A DNA stretch of 64,000 nt from Alphaproteobacteria bacterium (GTDB lineage: Bacteria > Pseudomonadota > Alphaproteobacteria > Caulobacterales > Parvularculaceae): the NCBI GenBank assembly GCA_030426465.1, contig JAUHYK010000015.1:1-64000 (forward strand). Reading direction: 5' to 3'. The notes beneath the pieces were generated by a model. It made no database searches, was not told where the DNA came from, and worked only from the letters and a program-made list of their open reading frames with translations. Positions 43,943-52,180 of the stretch are shown piece by piece. The position numbers and the translations under genes were made by a program. Numbering within the stretch: position 1 is the first letter of the stretch; every line of letters starts with the position of its first letter.

Positions 43943-43954
43943 GGACAAATTCGC

Positions 43955-45385
43955 ATGTATCCAACAGTTGAGCTTTATGTCGATGGGCGGTTCATTCCTG
44001 CTGGGAAGGGAAGGGCGAGCGAGCCTATCTATAATCCGGCGAACGGTCAGGTGCTGTCGGAATTGCCCCATGCTTCAAAGGCCGAGCTTGATGAGGCGCT
44101 CGTCGCGGCGGCGCGCGCCTTTCCTTCCTGGCGTGATACATCACCGCTCGAACGAAGCGGGATTCTGCGTAAAACGGCAGAGCTGTTGCGCGAACGGATC
44201 GACGCACTCTCGGAGATCATGACGCTCGAGCAGGGAAAGCCGCTCGCCGAGTCAAAAGGCGAATGGAATCACGCAATCGAAATCTTTGAATGGTGCGCGG
44301 AAGAGGGCCGACGCGTTTACGGCCGGGTGATTCCGTCTCGTTCTTTGGCGCTGGATCACCTCACGGTCCACGAGCCGGTTGGGCCGTGCGCCGTTTTCAC
44401 CCCCTGGAATTTCCCCGCTTTGACGCCTGCCCGAAAAGTGGCTGCGGCGCTCGCCGCCGGTTGCACGGTGATTATCAAAGCCTCGGAGGAAACGCCGGCT
44501 TCTGCGGTGGAGATCATGCGCGCCTTGCACGACGCAGGTCTGCCCAAAGGTTGCGCGCAACTCGTTTTGGGTGTGCCGTCCGCTGTATCGGAGCGCCTCA
44601 TCGCCTCGCCGTCAATTCGGAAAGTAAGTTTCACAGGCTCAACGCCGGTCGGCAAACATCTTATGAAATTGTCGATCGACGGGTTAAAGCGCACCACGAT
44701 GGAGCTCGGCGGCAACGCCCCCGTTATCATATTTGATGATGCAGATTACGATCATGCGCTGGCGACCCTGGCGGGCGGAAAATTTCGCAATGCCGGACAA
44801 GTCTGCATAAGCCCAGCACGCTATTTCGTCCATGAAAGTCTCATTGACCGATTCACTACTGACGTCGCTCAACGCGCCGCAGCGTTGCGCCTTGGCGATG
44901 GCCGCGAAAGTGATACGAATATGGGGCCCCTTGCGAATAGTCGTCGTGTGGATGCGATGGAGCGGTTTCTCGCGGATGCGGAGAGCCGCGACGGAAAGGT
45001 TCTCACCGGCGGGAAGCGTGTCGGAAACGCCGGCAATTTTTTCGAGCCGACCGTCGTGACTGGCCTAAATCAGGATGCGCTCTTATTTTCAGAAGAATGT
45101 TTCGGGCCGATCATGCCGATTGCGCCTTTCGCGACGGTTGACGAGGCGATCGAGAAAGCGAATGCGGTGGCGGCCGGCCTTGCAGGATACGCGTTTACGC
45201 GAAGCGTCGAAAACGCAAGGACGGCAATGCGCCGCATCAAAACGGGCATGGTCGGCGTCAATACGCTCGCCGTGTCATCGCCAGAAACGCCCTTTGGCGG
45301 TGTGAAGGAAAGCGGCCACGGCTATGAAGGCGGCATTGAGGGCCTTCACGCGTATCTGGATACGAAACTTGTGTCATTGTCCTGA
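43955..45385 (+). CDS. NAD(P)-dependent aldehyde dehydrogenase (GabD-like)
   Basis: The 476-residue protein has FTPWNFPALTPARKVAAALAAGC, TGSTPVGKHLM, the catalytic glutamate in TMELGGNAPVIIFDDAD (about residue 249) and the cysteine in FRNAGQVCISPARYFVHE (about 283). It resembles succinate-semialdehyde dehydrogenases in motif spelling, but that branch is broad. It should oxidise the aldehyde from the GMC enzyme to the acid. GAGGA lies upstream of the ATG. It is followed after 38 bases by an MFS gene. Confidence 0.92.
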   Translation: MYPTVELYVDGRFIPAGKGRASEPIYNPANGQVLSELPHASKAELDEALVAAARAFPSWRDTSPLERSGILRKTAELLRERIDALSEIMTLEQGKPLAESKGEWNHAIEIFEWCAEEGRRVYGRVIPSRSLALDHLTVHEPVGPCAVFTPWNFPALTPARKVAAALAAGCTVIIKASEETPASAVEIMRALHDAGLPKGCAQLVLGVPSAVSERLIASPSIRKVSFTGSTPVGKHLMKLSIDGLKRTTMELGGNAPVIIFDDADYDHALATLAGGKFRNAGQVCISPARYFVHESLIDRFTTDVAQRAAALRLGDGRESDTNMGPLANSRRVDAMERFLADAESRDGKVLTGGKRVGNAGNFFEPTVVTGLNQDALLFSEECFGPIMPIAPFATVDEAIEKANAVAAGLAGYAFTRSVENARTAMRRIKTGMVGVNTLAVSSPETPFGGVKESGHGYEGGIEGLHAYLDTKLVSLS

Positions 45386-45423
45386 CCGGGAATGGGGCAG
45401 ACGTAATCTTCTAGGAATGAAAA

Positions 45424-46752
45424 ATGCTTCTCAGTGACAAAGGCTATCCGTCCGCGGGTGCCGGGTGGTGGGCGACCTTCATCCTCTTCCTGTTTTATGC
45501 GTTGTCATTTGTCGACAGGCAGCTCCTTAATCTGCTTGTTGAGCCTATCAAGGCTTCCCTGGGCGTCAGCGACTTTGAGATCAGCCTGCTTCAGGGCTTC
45601 ACCTTCGCTGTTTTCTATACGATCTTTGGTCTCGGAATCGGGTGGCTCGTGGACAACAGGCCGCGGCGTCCGATTATCTTTATTGGCGTCGTGTTGTGGT
45701 CTATCGCCGCGGCCGGGTGTGGCCTTGCGGCGCGGTACTGGCATCTAGCCCTGACGCGCATAGGCGTCGCGGTGGGTGAGGCGTCGCTTGCGCCGGCTGC
45801 TTATTCCCTGATGAGCGATATTTTTCCGCCTCGTCGCCTGGCTCTTCCGATGTCGGTTATGGGAGCGGGCGCGCCGCTTGGCGGCGCGCTCGCGCTGATA
45901 ATCGGCGGATATATTCTGGGCCTTGTTCCGCATGGTGTGGCGCTTCCCGCCATTGGCCATCTTCAAGGATGGCAATTTGCGTTTGTCGTTGTCGGCGCGC
46001 CAGGCCTTTTATTGGCGCCGCTGATCTGGACGGTGAAGCGGCCGGGTCGTCGGGGTGAGCCTTCAGAAGCGCAAACAAGGGCGCAATCAACATCATTGCT
46101 GCATGTATGGCGCTTTCTTGCTTCGCATAGACGCTTTTATACCGGGCACTTTCTCGGTTTTGGACTCTACTCGATGATCGGTTACGCCATGACATCGTGG
46201 CTTCCTACCTTTCTTATTCGACGGCATGGGTGGGGGCTGGCGGAAGCGGGCTATGCGACGGGCGCTCTGATGTTGTTTGTCAGCCTGCCCGGCAGCCTAT
46301 TAATGGGATGGTTGGTTGACCGGTGGTATGCGCGCGGGCGGCATGATGCGCATCTTTTGTTCTTCGCAGGTTGTGCAATCATGCAGATGCTGTCTGTTCT
46401 AGCAGCTGTTCTTGTTGCGGATCCAAAGCTCGCCATAATTTTTCTGGCGCCGCAAATGGCGACAGCCGGGTTTACGGGCGTCGCCGCTGCTGCGCTACAA
46501 ATCACAACGCCGTCGCGTATGCGCGGTCAGACATCTGCGATTTATCTGCTCGTCTTCAACCTTTTGGGTATCGGAATGGGGCCGTCGGTCGTTGCAGCTT
46601 TCACCGATTTCTTTTTTCATGATGAAATGCGTGTGGGAAGCTCATTAATTCTCACCTATGTCATCTTTGCACCAATCGCGGCCGGCCTGATGTTATACGC
46701 TGCGCCGGCTATGCGAAGGCGTGTGAACGAAGTTGAAGAAAAAGCGACATAG
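45424..46752 (+). CDS. MFS transporter (12 membrane helices)
   Basis: The 442-residue protein has about 12 hydrophobic helices. It starts GWWATFILFLFYALSFVDRQLLNLLVEPIKASLGVSDFEISLLQGFTFAVFYTIFG, which is the spinster/GudP-like pattern seen in many proteobacterial catabolic clusters. The loop after helix 2 reads GWLVDNRPRRPII, a motif A variant. It probably takes up the substrate of the cluster. It is the last gene of the plus-strand operon from 41259 and converges with the VOC gene. Confidence 0.87.
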   Translation: MLLSDKGYPSAGAGWWATFILFLFYALSFVDRQLLNLLVEPIKASLGVSDFEISLLQGFTFAVFYTIFGLGIGWLVDNRPRRPIIFIGVVLWSIAAAGCGLAARYWHLALTRIGVAVGEASLAPAAYSLMSDIFPPRRLALPMSVMGAGAPLGGALALIIGGYILGLVPHGVALPAIGHLQGWQFAFVVVGAPGLLLAPLIWTVKRPGRRGEPSEAQTRAQSTSLLHVWRFLASHRRFYTGHFLGFGLYSMIGYAMTSWLPTFLIRRHGWGLAEAGYATGALMLFVSLPGSLLMGWLVDRWYARGRHDAHLLFFAGCAIMQMLSVLAAVLVADPKLAIIFLAPQMATAGFTGVAAAALQITTPSRMRGQTSAIYLLVFNLLGIGMGPSVVAAFTDFFFHDEMRVGSSLILTYVIFAPIAAGLMLYAAPAMRRRVNEVEEKAT

Positions 46753-46816
46753 TTGCAATCGAACCATCGGTAACAGTACTGATTATTTCTGAGTGCAGTT
46801 AGGGTGAGTTTGTAAA

Positions 46817-47308
46817 TTACGCGCCACTCGTTTGACGTGAGCAAAATTCATCAATGGATGCGTTAAGCTTGTTCGCAAGAGCGCGATCAGATAACTCAAT
46901 ATAATAACCAAGTTTCTCTGCCGTATCGAGATGAATGACAGCAGCGGAACCGTCTGGCAACGTGGCGCCCCAGGACTCAAAAATACAGTCAGCGCCGCCG
47001 GGGCGTTGTGACATTTCGTCAACGGCATACCCTAGATGAAATACTCCTTCACCGCGGGTTTTCAGCCAATCCTTTGCGGTGCTTTCGCCAAGATTGGGTT
47101 GAACGATTTCCAGATATAGTTCGCCCCATTTCGCAAAGGCGTTTTTATTGGATATGACGCCGCGCCAGTTTCGGAATCGCCCTTCATATTGTGTTTCGAT
47201 GCGCAAGAATGGCCCAAGCCCAAGAAGACTGCGGTAATGCTCAATGGTCATTTCGATATCGCGGGCGACAACGCCAATTTGATATAAGTCGCCGTTAAAA
47301 TTTGTCAT
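46817..47308 (-). CDS. VOC (glyoxalase) family protein, copy 2
   Basis: The 163-residue protein has DLYQIGVVARDIEMTIEHYRSLLGLGPFLR at residues 6-35, YLEIVQPNLGESTAKDWL, FHLGYAVDEM (histidine) and LGYYIELSDR (glutamate). This is the pattern of methylmalonyl-CoA epimerase-like VOC proteins with a His-Glu metal site. It is likely an isomerase or lyase of a pathway intermediate. It is divergent from the PhyH gene at 47673. It is only distantly similar to the VOC protein at 16523. Confidence 0.83.
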   Translation of the reverse strand: MTNFNGDLYQIGVVARDIEMTIEHYRSLLGLGPFLRIETQYEGRFRNWRGVISNKNAFAKWGELYLEIVQPNLGESTAKDWLKTRGEGVFHLGYAVDEMSQRPGGADCIFESWGATLPDGSAAVIHLDTAEKLGYYIELSDRALANKLNASIDEFCSRQTSGA

Positions 47309-47672
47309 ATATCAGCCGGCTTTATGATCCGCACACAGCATCGGCCAAAGATGCGGCGGTTGGGGTAACGCTTAGAGCAACTAACCGTTTTTACGGCCAC
47401 CGAAGGGGATGGCGGCCGCTTTGTCTAGTCGCGTTTTCGCCGCGCCTGCCGATCCGGCCCTGCATATACCACGAAAATGCCCCGGTTTTCGCGCATTGGG
47501 CACATTGTACTAAGCTAGTCATCGGCATCCCGATACTAAATCTGGTAAACTATCGCGTGATTTTAGCAGGTGGTAAATCTGTAAATCAGTAATGCCGAAG
47601 GGGTCATCCGTCCCGGTCGAAACCTCAGCGCGGCAATTATGAGTGATAGGGACGCCTAAAGGACGCAATGAA
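47309..47672. other. Divergent promoter region between VOC and PhyH genes
   Basis: These 364 bases hold no convincing gene; one open frame (47302-47592) has no coding character. The right half is AT-rich with two similar pieces, CTGGTAAACTATC near 47540 and GGTGGTAAATCTG near 47570, which could be binding sites. AAAGGA at 47658-47663 is the ribosome site of the PhyH gene. Confidence 0.45.
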
Positions 47673-48656
47673 ATGAACATAGCAGCGCTATCTCGTCCAG
47701 ACGCAGATGAGTTTCTTACATTGGATTTCGAGCCTGCGGGAGAGCTCGAAGACTGTAATCATCTTCTCGACGATCACGCCGCGCTTATGCGCTTTTACGA
47801 CGACAATGGATATATCCTGCTGCGCGGGGTGCTGAATATGGAATCAGTTCACGAAGCCCGCGATTCCATGCTCGAAGTTGCAGCGCGCCACGGACTGGTT
47901 CGTTCAGGTGACATCGGCGGCAAATGGACTGGTGTTGCGTTGGACTTCAAGCCGGAGGAAAGCGTCGAGTTTTCCGGCATCTCTAATCGTCTTATCGAAA
48001 AAAACCTGGATGTAATGGAGCGTGTGCTCGGAGAACCCGCTTGTACGGTCCCTATTGTCCAGTACCGCATATATCCCCCTAACGGTCCGGCGACGATGCC
48101 CCATCAGGATGGATTTTATAGCCCCGGTATTCACGACTACAAACCGGTGTGGGTGCCGCTGACGCCATGTTCCCGCGATATGGGCGGGCTTTCGCTGGCG
48201 GTTGGTCAAAACAACAGGGGATACTTTCATAACCTCGCGAAGGCTAACCCATTTCCAATGGTGAAGAGTGAAATCCCTGAGGATAGCTGGGCGACGACCA
48301 ATTACATGCCTGGTGATGCCTTGTTTGTGCATCCCTACACGCCGCATGGAACGCGTCCGAATAAGTCCGACCGTTTGCGAGTGACCTTTGATACGCGCGT
48401 GCAGTCTGCCAGCCGGCCGAGTGCTTTCGTCGCTAATATCGTTTCTGCGACAAAGGATACGATCACTGTTGCTGGTGATGACGGCGAGCAAAGAACGTTT
48501 CGCGTGGACGAAAAATCCTATATCCGCATAGCTGATCCGAGCAAGCGGATAGAATTTTCAGAGTTTGTCGAATCCGCTGTCCCGGGGCGGCGCATTGTCC
48601 TGGTTTCTGACGGTGGCCAATACGCCGTCATGATGCGGAAGGCGGCGGAAGGATAA
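47673..48656 (+). CDS. Phytanoyl-CoA dioxygenase (PhyH) family protein, copy 2
   Basis: The 327-residue protein is a paralogue of the one at 8541. It has MPHQDGFYSPGIHDYKPVW (H-x-D), HPYTPHGTRPN (distal histidine) and LRVTFDTRVQSASRPSAF. The start MNIAALSRPDADEF corresponds to MSMLAIDLPDAKDM. Its C-terminal 75 residues (VANIVSATKDTITV and so on) match the added beta domain of copy 1. The start at 47673 has AAAGGA 9 bases upstream; a GTG at 47643 would add ten residues. It is the last gene before the mobile element. Confidence 0.88.
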   Translation: MNIAALSRPDADEFLTLDFEPAGELEDCNHLLDDHAALMRFYDDNGYILLRGVLNMESVHEARDSMLEVAARHGLVRSGDIGGKWTGVALDFKPEESVEFSGISNRLIEKNLDVMERVLGEPACTVPIVQYRIYPPNGPATMPHQDGFYSPGIHDYKPVWVPLTPCSRDMGGLSLAVGQNNRGYFHNLAKANPFPMVKSEIPEDSWATTNYMPGDALFVHPYTPHGTRPNKSDRLRVTFDTRVQSASRPSAFVANIVSATKDTITVAGDDGEQRTFRVDEKSYIRIADPSKRIEFSEFVESAVPGRRIVLVSDGGQYAVMMRKAAEG

Positions 48657-49053
48657 AAAGGGCGGCGGGCGGGCTACATAGCCCTTTGTATTGCGGCTTG
48701 AACTCATCCAACCTCAGTTTGTGTGCCTGGCTAGAAGGCGTTGCGGTCGTTGATCATTAAAATCGCGTCGTATTAGGAGTATGCGGTTTCCAGTTGACGG
48801 AGACTTATTCAAACCGGTCCTCATCCACCAGCTATTCGTCCTGAACAGCTTCGGCGTTGCTTCAGATTACGGACCAAAACGCGTAATGTAATTTCAATGT
48901 TCAGTTTCACATCAATTTGTCTTTCTCGCCATGTAGCGCCGAGCCCGCAGATTATCCGGTTGGCTTGCGAATAGTGTCCAAACTAGATGAATTCGATGGT
49001 TGCTCGCCAGAATTATAGTGCGGCCGCCGCTTGGCGGCGTCAGGCTCTAGGCG

Positions 49054-49075
49054 CGCCAATCATGCGTGATTGGCG
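49054..49075. repeat. Perfect inverted repeat (9-bp arms)
   Basis: CGCCAATCA, loop TGCG, TGATTGGCG. It lies in the non-coding flank about 365 bases before ardC, near the composition change. It could be an operator or part of an origin or recombination site; no T-run follows, so it is not a standard terminator. Confidence 0.6.
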
Positions 49076-49118
49076 GCCCGAAGCCGAAAAATTCTAAAGC
49101 TGAATTCGCCGTCTTCGC

Positions 49119-49138
49119 GTCGATTGAACTCAATCGAC
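49119..49138. repeat. Perfect inverted repeat (9-bp arms, 2-base centre)
   Basis: GTCGATTGA, AC, TCAATCGAC. This near-continuous palindrome is the shape of a dimeric repressor site. It stands 44 bases after the repeat at 49054 and about 300 bases before ardC. Confidence 0.6.
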
Positions 49139-49185
49139 CGGTGAGGATCCCTGCCGCGGGCCCGCGCTGCGCGCTGGATAAGGAC

Positions 49186-49214
49186 GCGGGGCTTCGCCCC
49201 GCGGCTTGTTTTTT
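49186..49214 (+). terminator. Rho-independent terminator upstream of ardC
   Basis: GCGGGGC, loop TTC, GCCCCGC, followed by GGCTTG and six T. No gene ends close by on the plus strand (the nearest stop is at 48656), so it may end a small RNA or a removed gene, or shield ardC from read-through. Confidence 0.75.
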
Positions 49215-49217
49215 ATT

Positions 49218-49405
49218 CCCCTCGGGACAGCGGGGGCGGCGGAACGGAAGACGGGGCGAATAGCGCCGGGCGGCCGCGGCGCAACCGCTTTGGCTTTTTA
49301 TCCGTCTTCGTTTTTTTTCTCATCCTACCAAACCGGTTGCGCCCCGGCCTCACGCGCCCGGCGCTTCTGCTCGCCCCGTTTCCGCCGCCCCCGCCGTCCC
49401 GGGGG
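49218..49405. repeat. Very long imperfect hairpin upstream of ardC
   Basis: Bases 49218-49293 and 49328-49405 are near-complementary over their whole length. The left arm starts CCCCTCGGGACAGCGG and ends GGCGCAACCGCTTTGG; the right arm starts CCAAACCGGTTGCGCC and ends GTCCCGGGGG. The 34-base loop is pyrimidine-rich with a run of eight T. The structure ends 34 bases before the ardC start codon. It has no coding role. Candidate functions are a single-stranded promoter, an origin element or an RNA leader. Confidence 0.8.
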
Positions 49406-49439
49406 AATTTGCGGCGGGAGAGGCAAGGAGCGAGCAGCC

Positions 49440-50465
49440 ATGACAGCACTTCAGACCGCAACCGATGCGACCAGCCGCGCCGTCAAATCAAAGCGCGCGG
49501 CGAACACCAACGCGAAGCCGCGCGGGCGTTCCGGCAAGAAAAAGCCCCGGGCCGATCTTTATACGGAAGTTACGGCGAAGATCGTGAAGGAACTGGAAGC
49601 CGGACGCTTTCCATGGGCGCAGCCTTGGGCGAGCCGAGGTGAAGCCGCAACGATTGCAGCAGGCCTGCCGAAGAATGCGAGCACGGGCAACACCTATTCC
49701 GGAATCAATATTCTGTTGTTGTGGGGCGCCGCCATCGAGAACGGTTTTTCAGGACAGACATGGCTGACCTACCAACAGGCGAAAGCCTTGGGCGGTTCCG
49801 TAATGAAGGGCGAGTGCGGCTCCATGGTCGTCTACGCCGATAAGTTCATTCCCAAAGACGACCAGGAGAGGGCCGCGAAAGAGGGTGACTCTCCGGGCTT
49901 CGTTCCCTTCCTGAAACGCTACATGGTCTTTAACGCCGCGCAATGCGAAGGCTTGCCCGAAGACTTGACAGCGGGCGTCAAGCCTTTGCCGGAATGCGAG
50001 ACCAACGCCCGTGCCGAAAACCTCATCAAGGCGACCGGCGCCGATTTCCGGATCGGCGGCGACAGAGCGTTTTATGTGCCGTCGCAGGATTTCATCCGGG
50101 TGCCGCCGCAACCGGCCTTTTTCGAGCACATCAATTACTACCGCACCTGTTTTCATGAACTTGGCCACTGGACCGGCCACGCATCGCGCCTCAATCGCGA
50201 ATTCAAGGGCCGTTATGGCTCACATGCCTACGCCCGCGAGGAACTCGTCGCCGAAATGGCGAGCGCCTTTGTCTGCGCCTCGCTTTCGATCACGCCGACC
50301 GTGCGCCATGCGGATTATCTGGGCGCATGGCTTGAGGTTTTGAAAGAGGACAACCGCGCCATCTTCAACGCGGCGTCGCTCGCCTCAAAGGCGGCGGATT
50401 TCATTCTGGCGTTCGAAGGCGGCGAACAAAAACCCGCCCCGTCAACGCAATCACGCCAAGCCTAA
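49440..50465 (+). CDS. ArdC-like antirestriction protein (DUF1738/zincin domain)
   Basis: The 341-residue protein has a basic linker (residues 15-35), the ArdC N-terminal ssDNA-binding part (LYTEVTAKIVKELEAGRFPWAQPW, then LPKNASTGNTYSGINILLLW) and a C-terminal metallopeptidase-like domain with HELGHWTGH (about residues 239-247). Plasmid ArdC protects incoming single-stranded DNA from restriction and helps establishment after transfer. The ATG at 49440 follows AAGGAG; the longer open frame from 49206 runs through the hairpin and is rejected. It is the first gene of the element, with the ParB-like gene 26 bases downstream. Confidence 0.9.
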   Translation: MTALQTATDATSRAVKSKRAANTNAKPRGRSGKKKPRADLYTEVTAKIVKELEAGRFPWAQPWASRGEAATIAAGLPKNASTGNTYSGINILLLWGAAIENGFSGQTWLTYQQAKALGGSVMKGECGSMVVYADKFIPKDDQERAAKEGDSPGFVPFLKRYMVFNAAQCEGLPEDLTAGVKPLPECETNARAENLIKATGADFRIGGDRAFYVPSQDFIRVPPQPAFFEHINYYRTCFHELGHWTGHASRLNREFKGRYGSHAYAREELVAEMASAFVCASLSITPTVRHADYLGAWLEVLKEDNRAIFNAASLASKAADFILAFEGGEQKPAPSTQSRQA

Positions 50466-50491
50466 CCCCTAACCGAAAAGGAGCCTAAGCC

Positions 50492-52180
50492 ATGGAGCTT
50501 GCAACCATTCCCCTTGAGCAATTGAAAGTGTCAGCGTTAAATATGCGGGCGGGACGAAAGGCGCCGCCGCTGGATGATATCCTCCCTTCGATCCGCGAAC
50601 GCGGCGTCCTCGTCCCGCTCATCGTCCGGCCCAACGGAATAGAAAACGAGTTCGAGATCGTTGCGGGCCGCCGCCGGTTTCTGGCGTCGTCGGCTGTCGC
50701 CAAGGAGCGGGGTGAAAGCCCGGCCTTGCCGTGTCACATTTTGGCGGCGGGCGATGACGCCGCCGCTGTCGAAGCCTCGATCCTTGAAAATACCGCCCGG
50801 CTCGAGCCTGACGAAATGCAGGAATTCGAGGCGTTCAAAAAGCTCAATGACAAGGGCAAGAGCGTCGAAGAAATCGCGCGGGTGTTCGGCGTCACGGAAT
50901 TGACCGTCAAACGCCGTCTCGCGCTCGCCAATCTCATTGCGCCCATTCGCAAGGCTTACGCTGAAGACAAGATCGATGGCGGAACCATCACGGCCCTGAC
51001 CCTCGCGAGCGCGGAAAAGCAGCGCGAGTGGTTCGAGATGTTCAGATCGGAGGACATGCGCGCGCCGCGCGGAAGCGCGGCGAAACGCTGGCTCTTGGGC
51101 GGCGGCGAGATCGCAACGTGCGTCGCGCTTTTTTCTCTCGACGATTATGACGGCGACATCTTCGAGGATTTGTTCGGCGAAAAATCGATATTCGCCGACG
51201 CCGAAAAATTCTGGAACTTTCAAGACGCGGCCATCGAGGCGGAACGGGAGACGCTCGCCGCCAGCGGCTGGGCGAAGGTTGCAGTTTTGCCGCGCGGGCA
51301 ACACTTCTCCCGCTGGGAGTACGATCAGGCGTCCAAAAAGGAAGGCGGGGAAGTCTTCATCGAGGTGCGCCATTCGGGAGAGGTCATGATCCATAAGGGC
51401 TATGCGCCGCGCCGGAAGAAACAGGCCGAAAAGGCGAGCGATAAAAAAGCGCGCCCAGAATGTTCAGCGCCCCTTGAAAACTATGTGGACCTTCATCGCC
51501 ACGCCGCCGCGCGGGCGGCGATGCTCAAACACCAAGGCGTTGCGCTTCGATTGCTGGCGGCGCATCTCATCATCGGCGCGCCGAACATTACTTGCGCGCC
51601 GGACCCGCAGCGCGCCCGGAAAGAGGAAACGGCAGCGAGCATCGCCGCATCGAAAGGCGAGGCGGCGATCAATGCGGAGCGCGCCGGGATCGCCAAACTC
51701 TTGGAGATGGATGAGCCCGCCCATATCACCGGCGGCAATGGCGATGGCTGGAAACTGGCGAGCCTCTTCGCGCGGCTCTTAAAACTCAGCGACGACGAAA
51801 TCGCGCGCATCCTTACCTTTGTCATGGCCGAATGCCTTGCGGTCGGCCATGAAGCGGTCGAATGCCTCGCCAAGACCTTGCGTCTCGATCTTGGCGCATG
51901 GATGGCGCCCGATGACGCGTTTTTCGATCTGTTGCGCGACAAGGCGATCATCAACGCCATGGTGAAGGAGATTGCCGGGAGCGAGGTTGCGGCGGCCAAT
52001 GCAGGCGAGCCCGCGAAAGTGCAAAAGGCGATCCTTCGCGACTGTCTTGAAGGCCGGAACGGACGGGAAGCCGCGCCCAACTGGCGCCCGGCATGGCTCC
52101 ACGGGCTTTCCTATGGAGACGCCGGAAAACCCGGCGCGGTCCGCCGCGCCGAAAAGATCGCGCCTTTATTTGTCGCATGA
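50492..52180 (+). CDS. ParB/RepB/Spo0J-family protein
   Basis: The 562-residue protein has the ParB N-terminal nuclease-like/CTPase domain: IPLEQLKVSALNMR, DDILPSIRERGVLVPLIVRP, FEIVAGRRRF, then ENTARLEPDEMQEFEAFKKL, and a helix-turn-helix KSVEEIARVFGVTELTVKRRLALANL (residues about 5-155). The long C-terminal region has no motif I know. Proteins of this size are standard in alphaproteobacterial integrative elements and on plasmids, where they are thought to act in regulation or maintenance; no ParA gene is nearby. AAGGAG stands 10 bases before the ATG. Confidence 0.9.
   Translation: MELATIPLEQLKVSALNMRAGRKAPPLDDILPSIRERGVLVPLIVRPNGIENEFEIVAGRRRFLASSAVAKERGESPALPCHILAAGDDAAAVEASILENTARLEPDEMQEFEAFKKLNDKGKSVEEIARVFGVTELTVKRRLALANLIAPIRKAYAEDKIDGGTITALTLASAEKQREWFEMFRSEDMRAPRGSAAKRWLLGGGEIATCVALFSLDDYDGDIFEDLFGEKSIFADAEKFWNFQDAAIEAERETLAASGWAKVAVLPRGQHFSRWEYDQASKKEGGEVFIEVRHSGEVMIHKGYAPRRKKQAEKASDKKARPECSAPLENYVDLHRHAAARAAMLKHQGVALRLLAAHLIIGAPNITCAPDPQRARKEETAASIAASKGEAAINAERAGIAKLLEMDEPAHITGGNGDGWKLASLFARLLKLSDDEIARILTFVMAECLAVGHEAVECLAKTLRLDLGAWMAPDDAFFDLLRDKAIINAMVKEIAGSEVAAANAGEPAKVQKAILRDCLEGRNGREAAPNWRPAWLHGLSYGDAGKPGAVRRAEKIAPLFVA

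Larger units (their letters stand above)
48657..49217. other. Gene-free left flank of the mobile element
   Basis: No gene is supported here. A weak hairpin (GGGCT, ACAT, AGCCC, then TTTG at 48671-48688) may end the PhyH transcript. From about 49,020 the sequence becomes GC-rich and structured, which I take as the left edge of the element. No tRNA end or direct repeat marking an attachment site is visible. Confidence 0.5.

Noticed and set aside
47302..47592. 96-codon plus-strand open frame upstream of PhyH copy 2
   Set aside because: No ribosome site, no motif and a composition unlike neighbouring genes; it lies in the promoter gap.
48657..49060. tRNA gene or tRNA-derived attachment site at the element edge
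   Set aside because: I looked for a TTCGAATC-like T-arm and acceptor pairing in both strands and saw none; no direct repeat with the right side can be checked because the element runs past the window.
49206..49439. Longer start for the ArdC-like protein
   Set aside because: The added residues are a translation of the giant hairpin and terminator. A good ribosome site stands before the ATG at 49440, where family similarity begins.
50537..51394. 285-codon minus-strand open frame
   Set aside because: It is antisense to the ParB domain of the gene at 50492 and has no recognisable motif.
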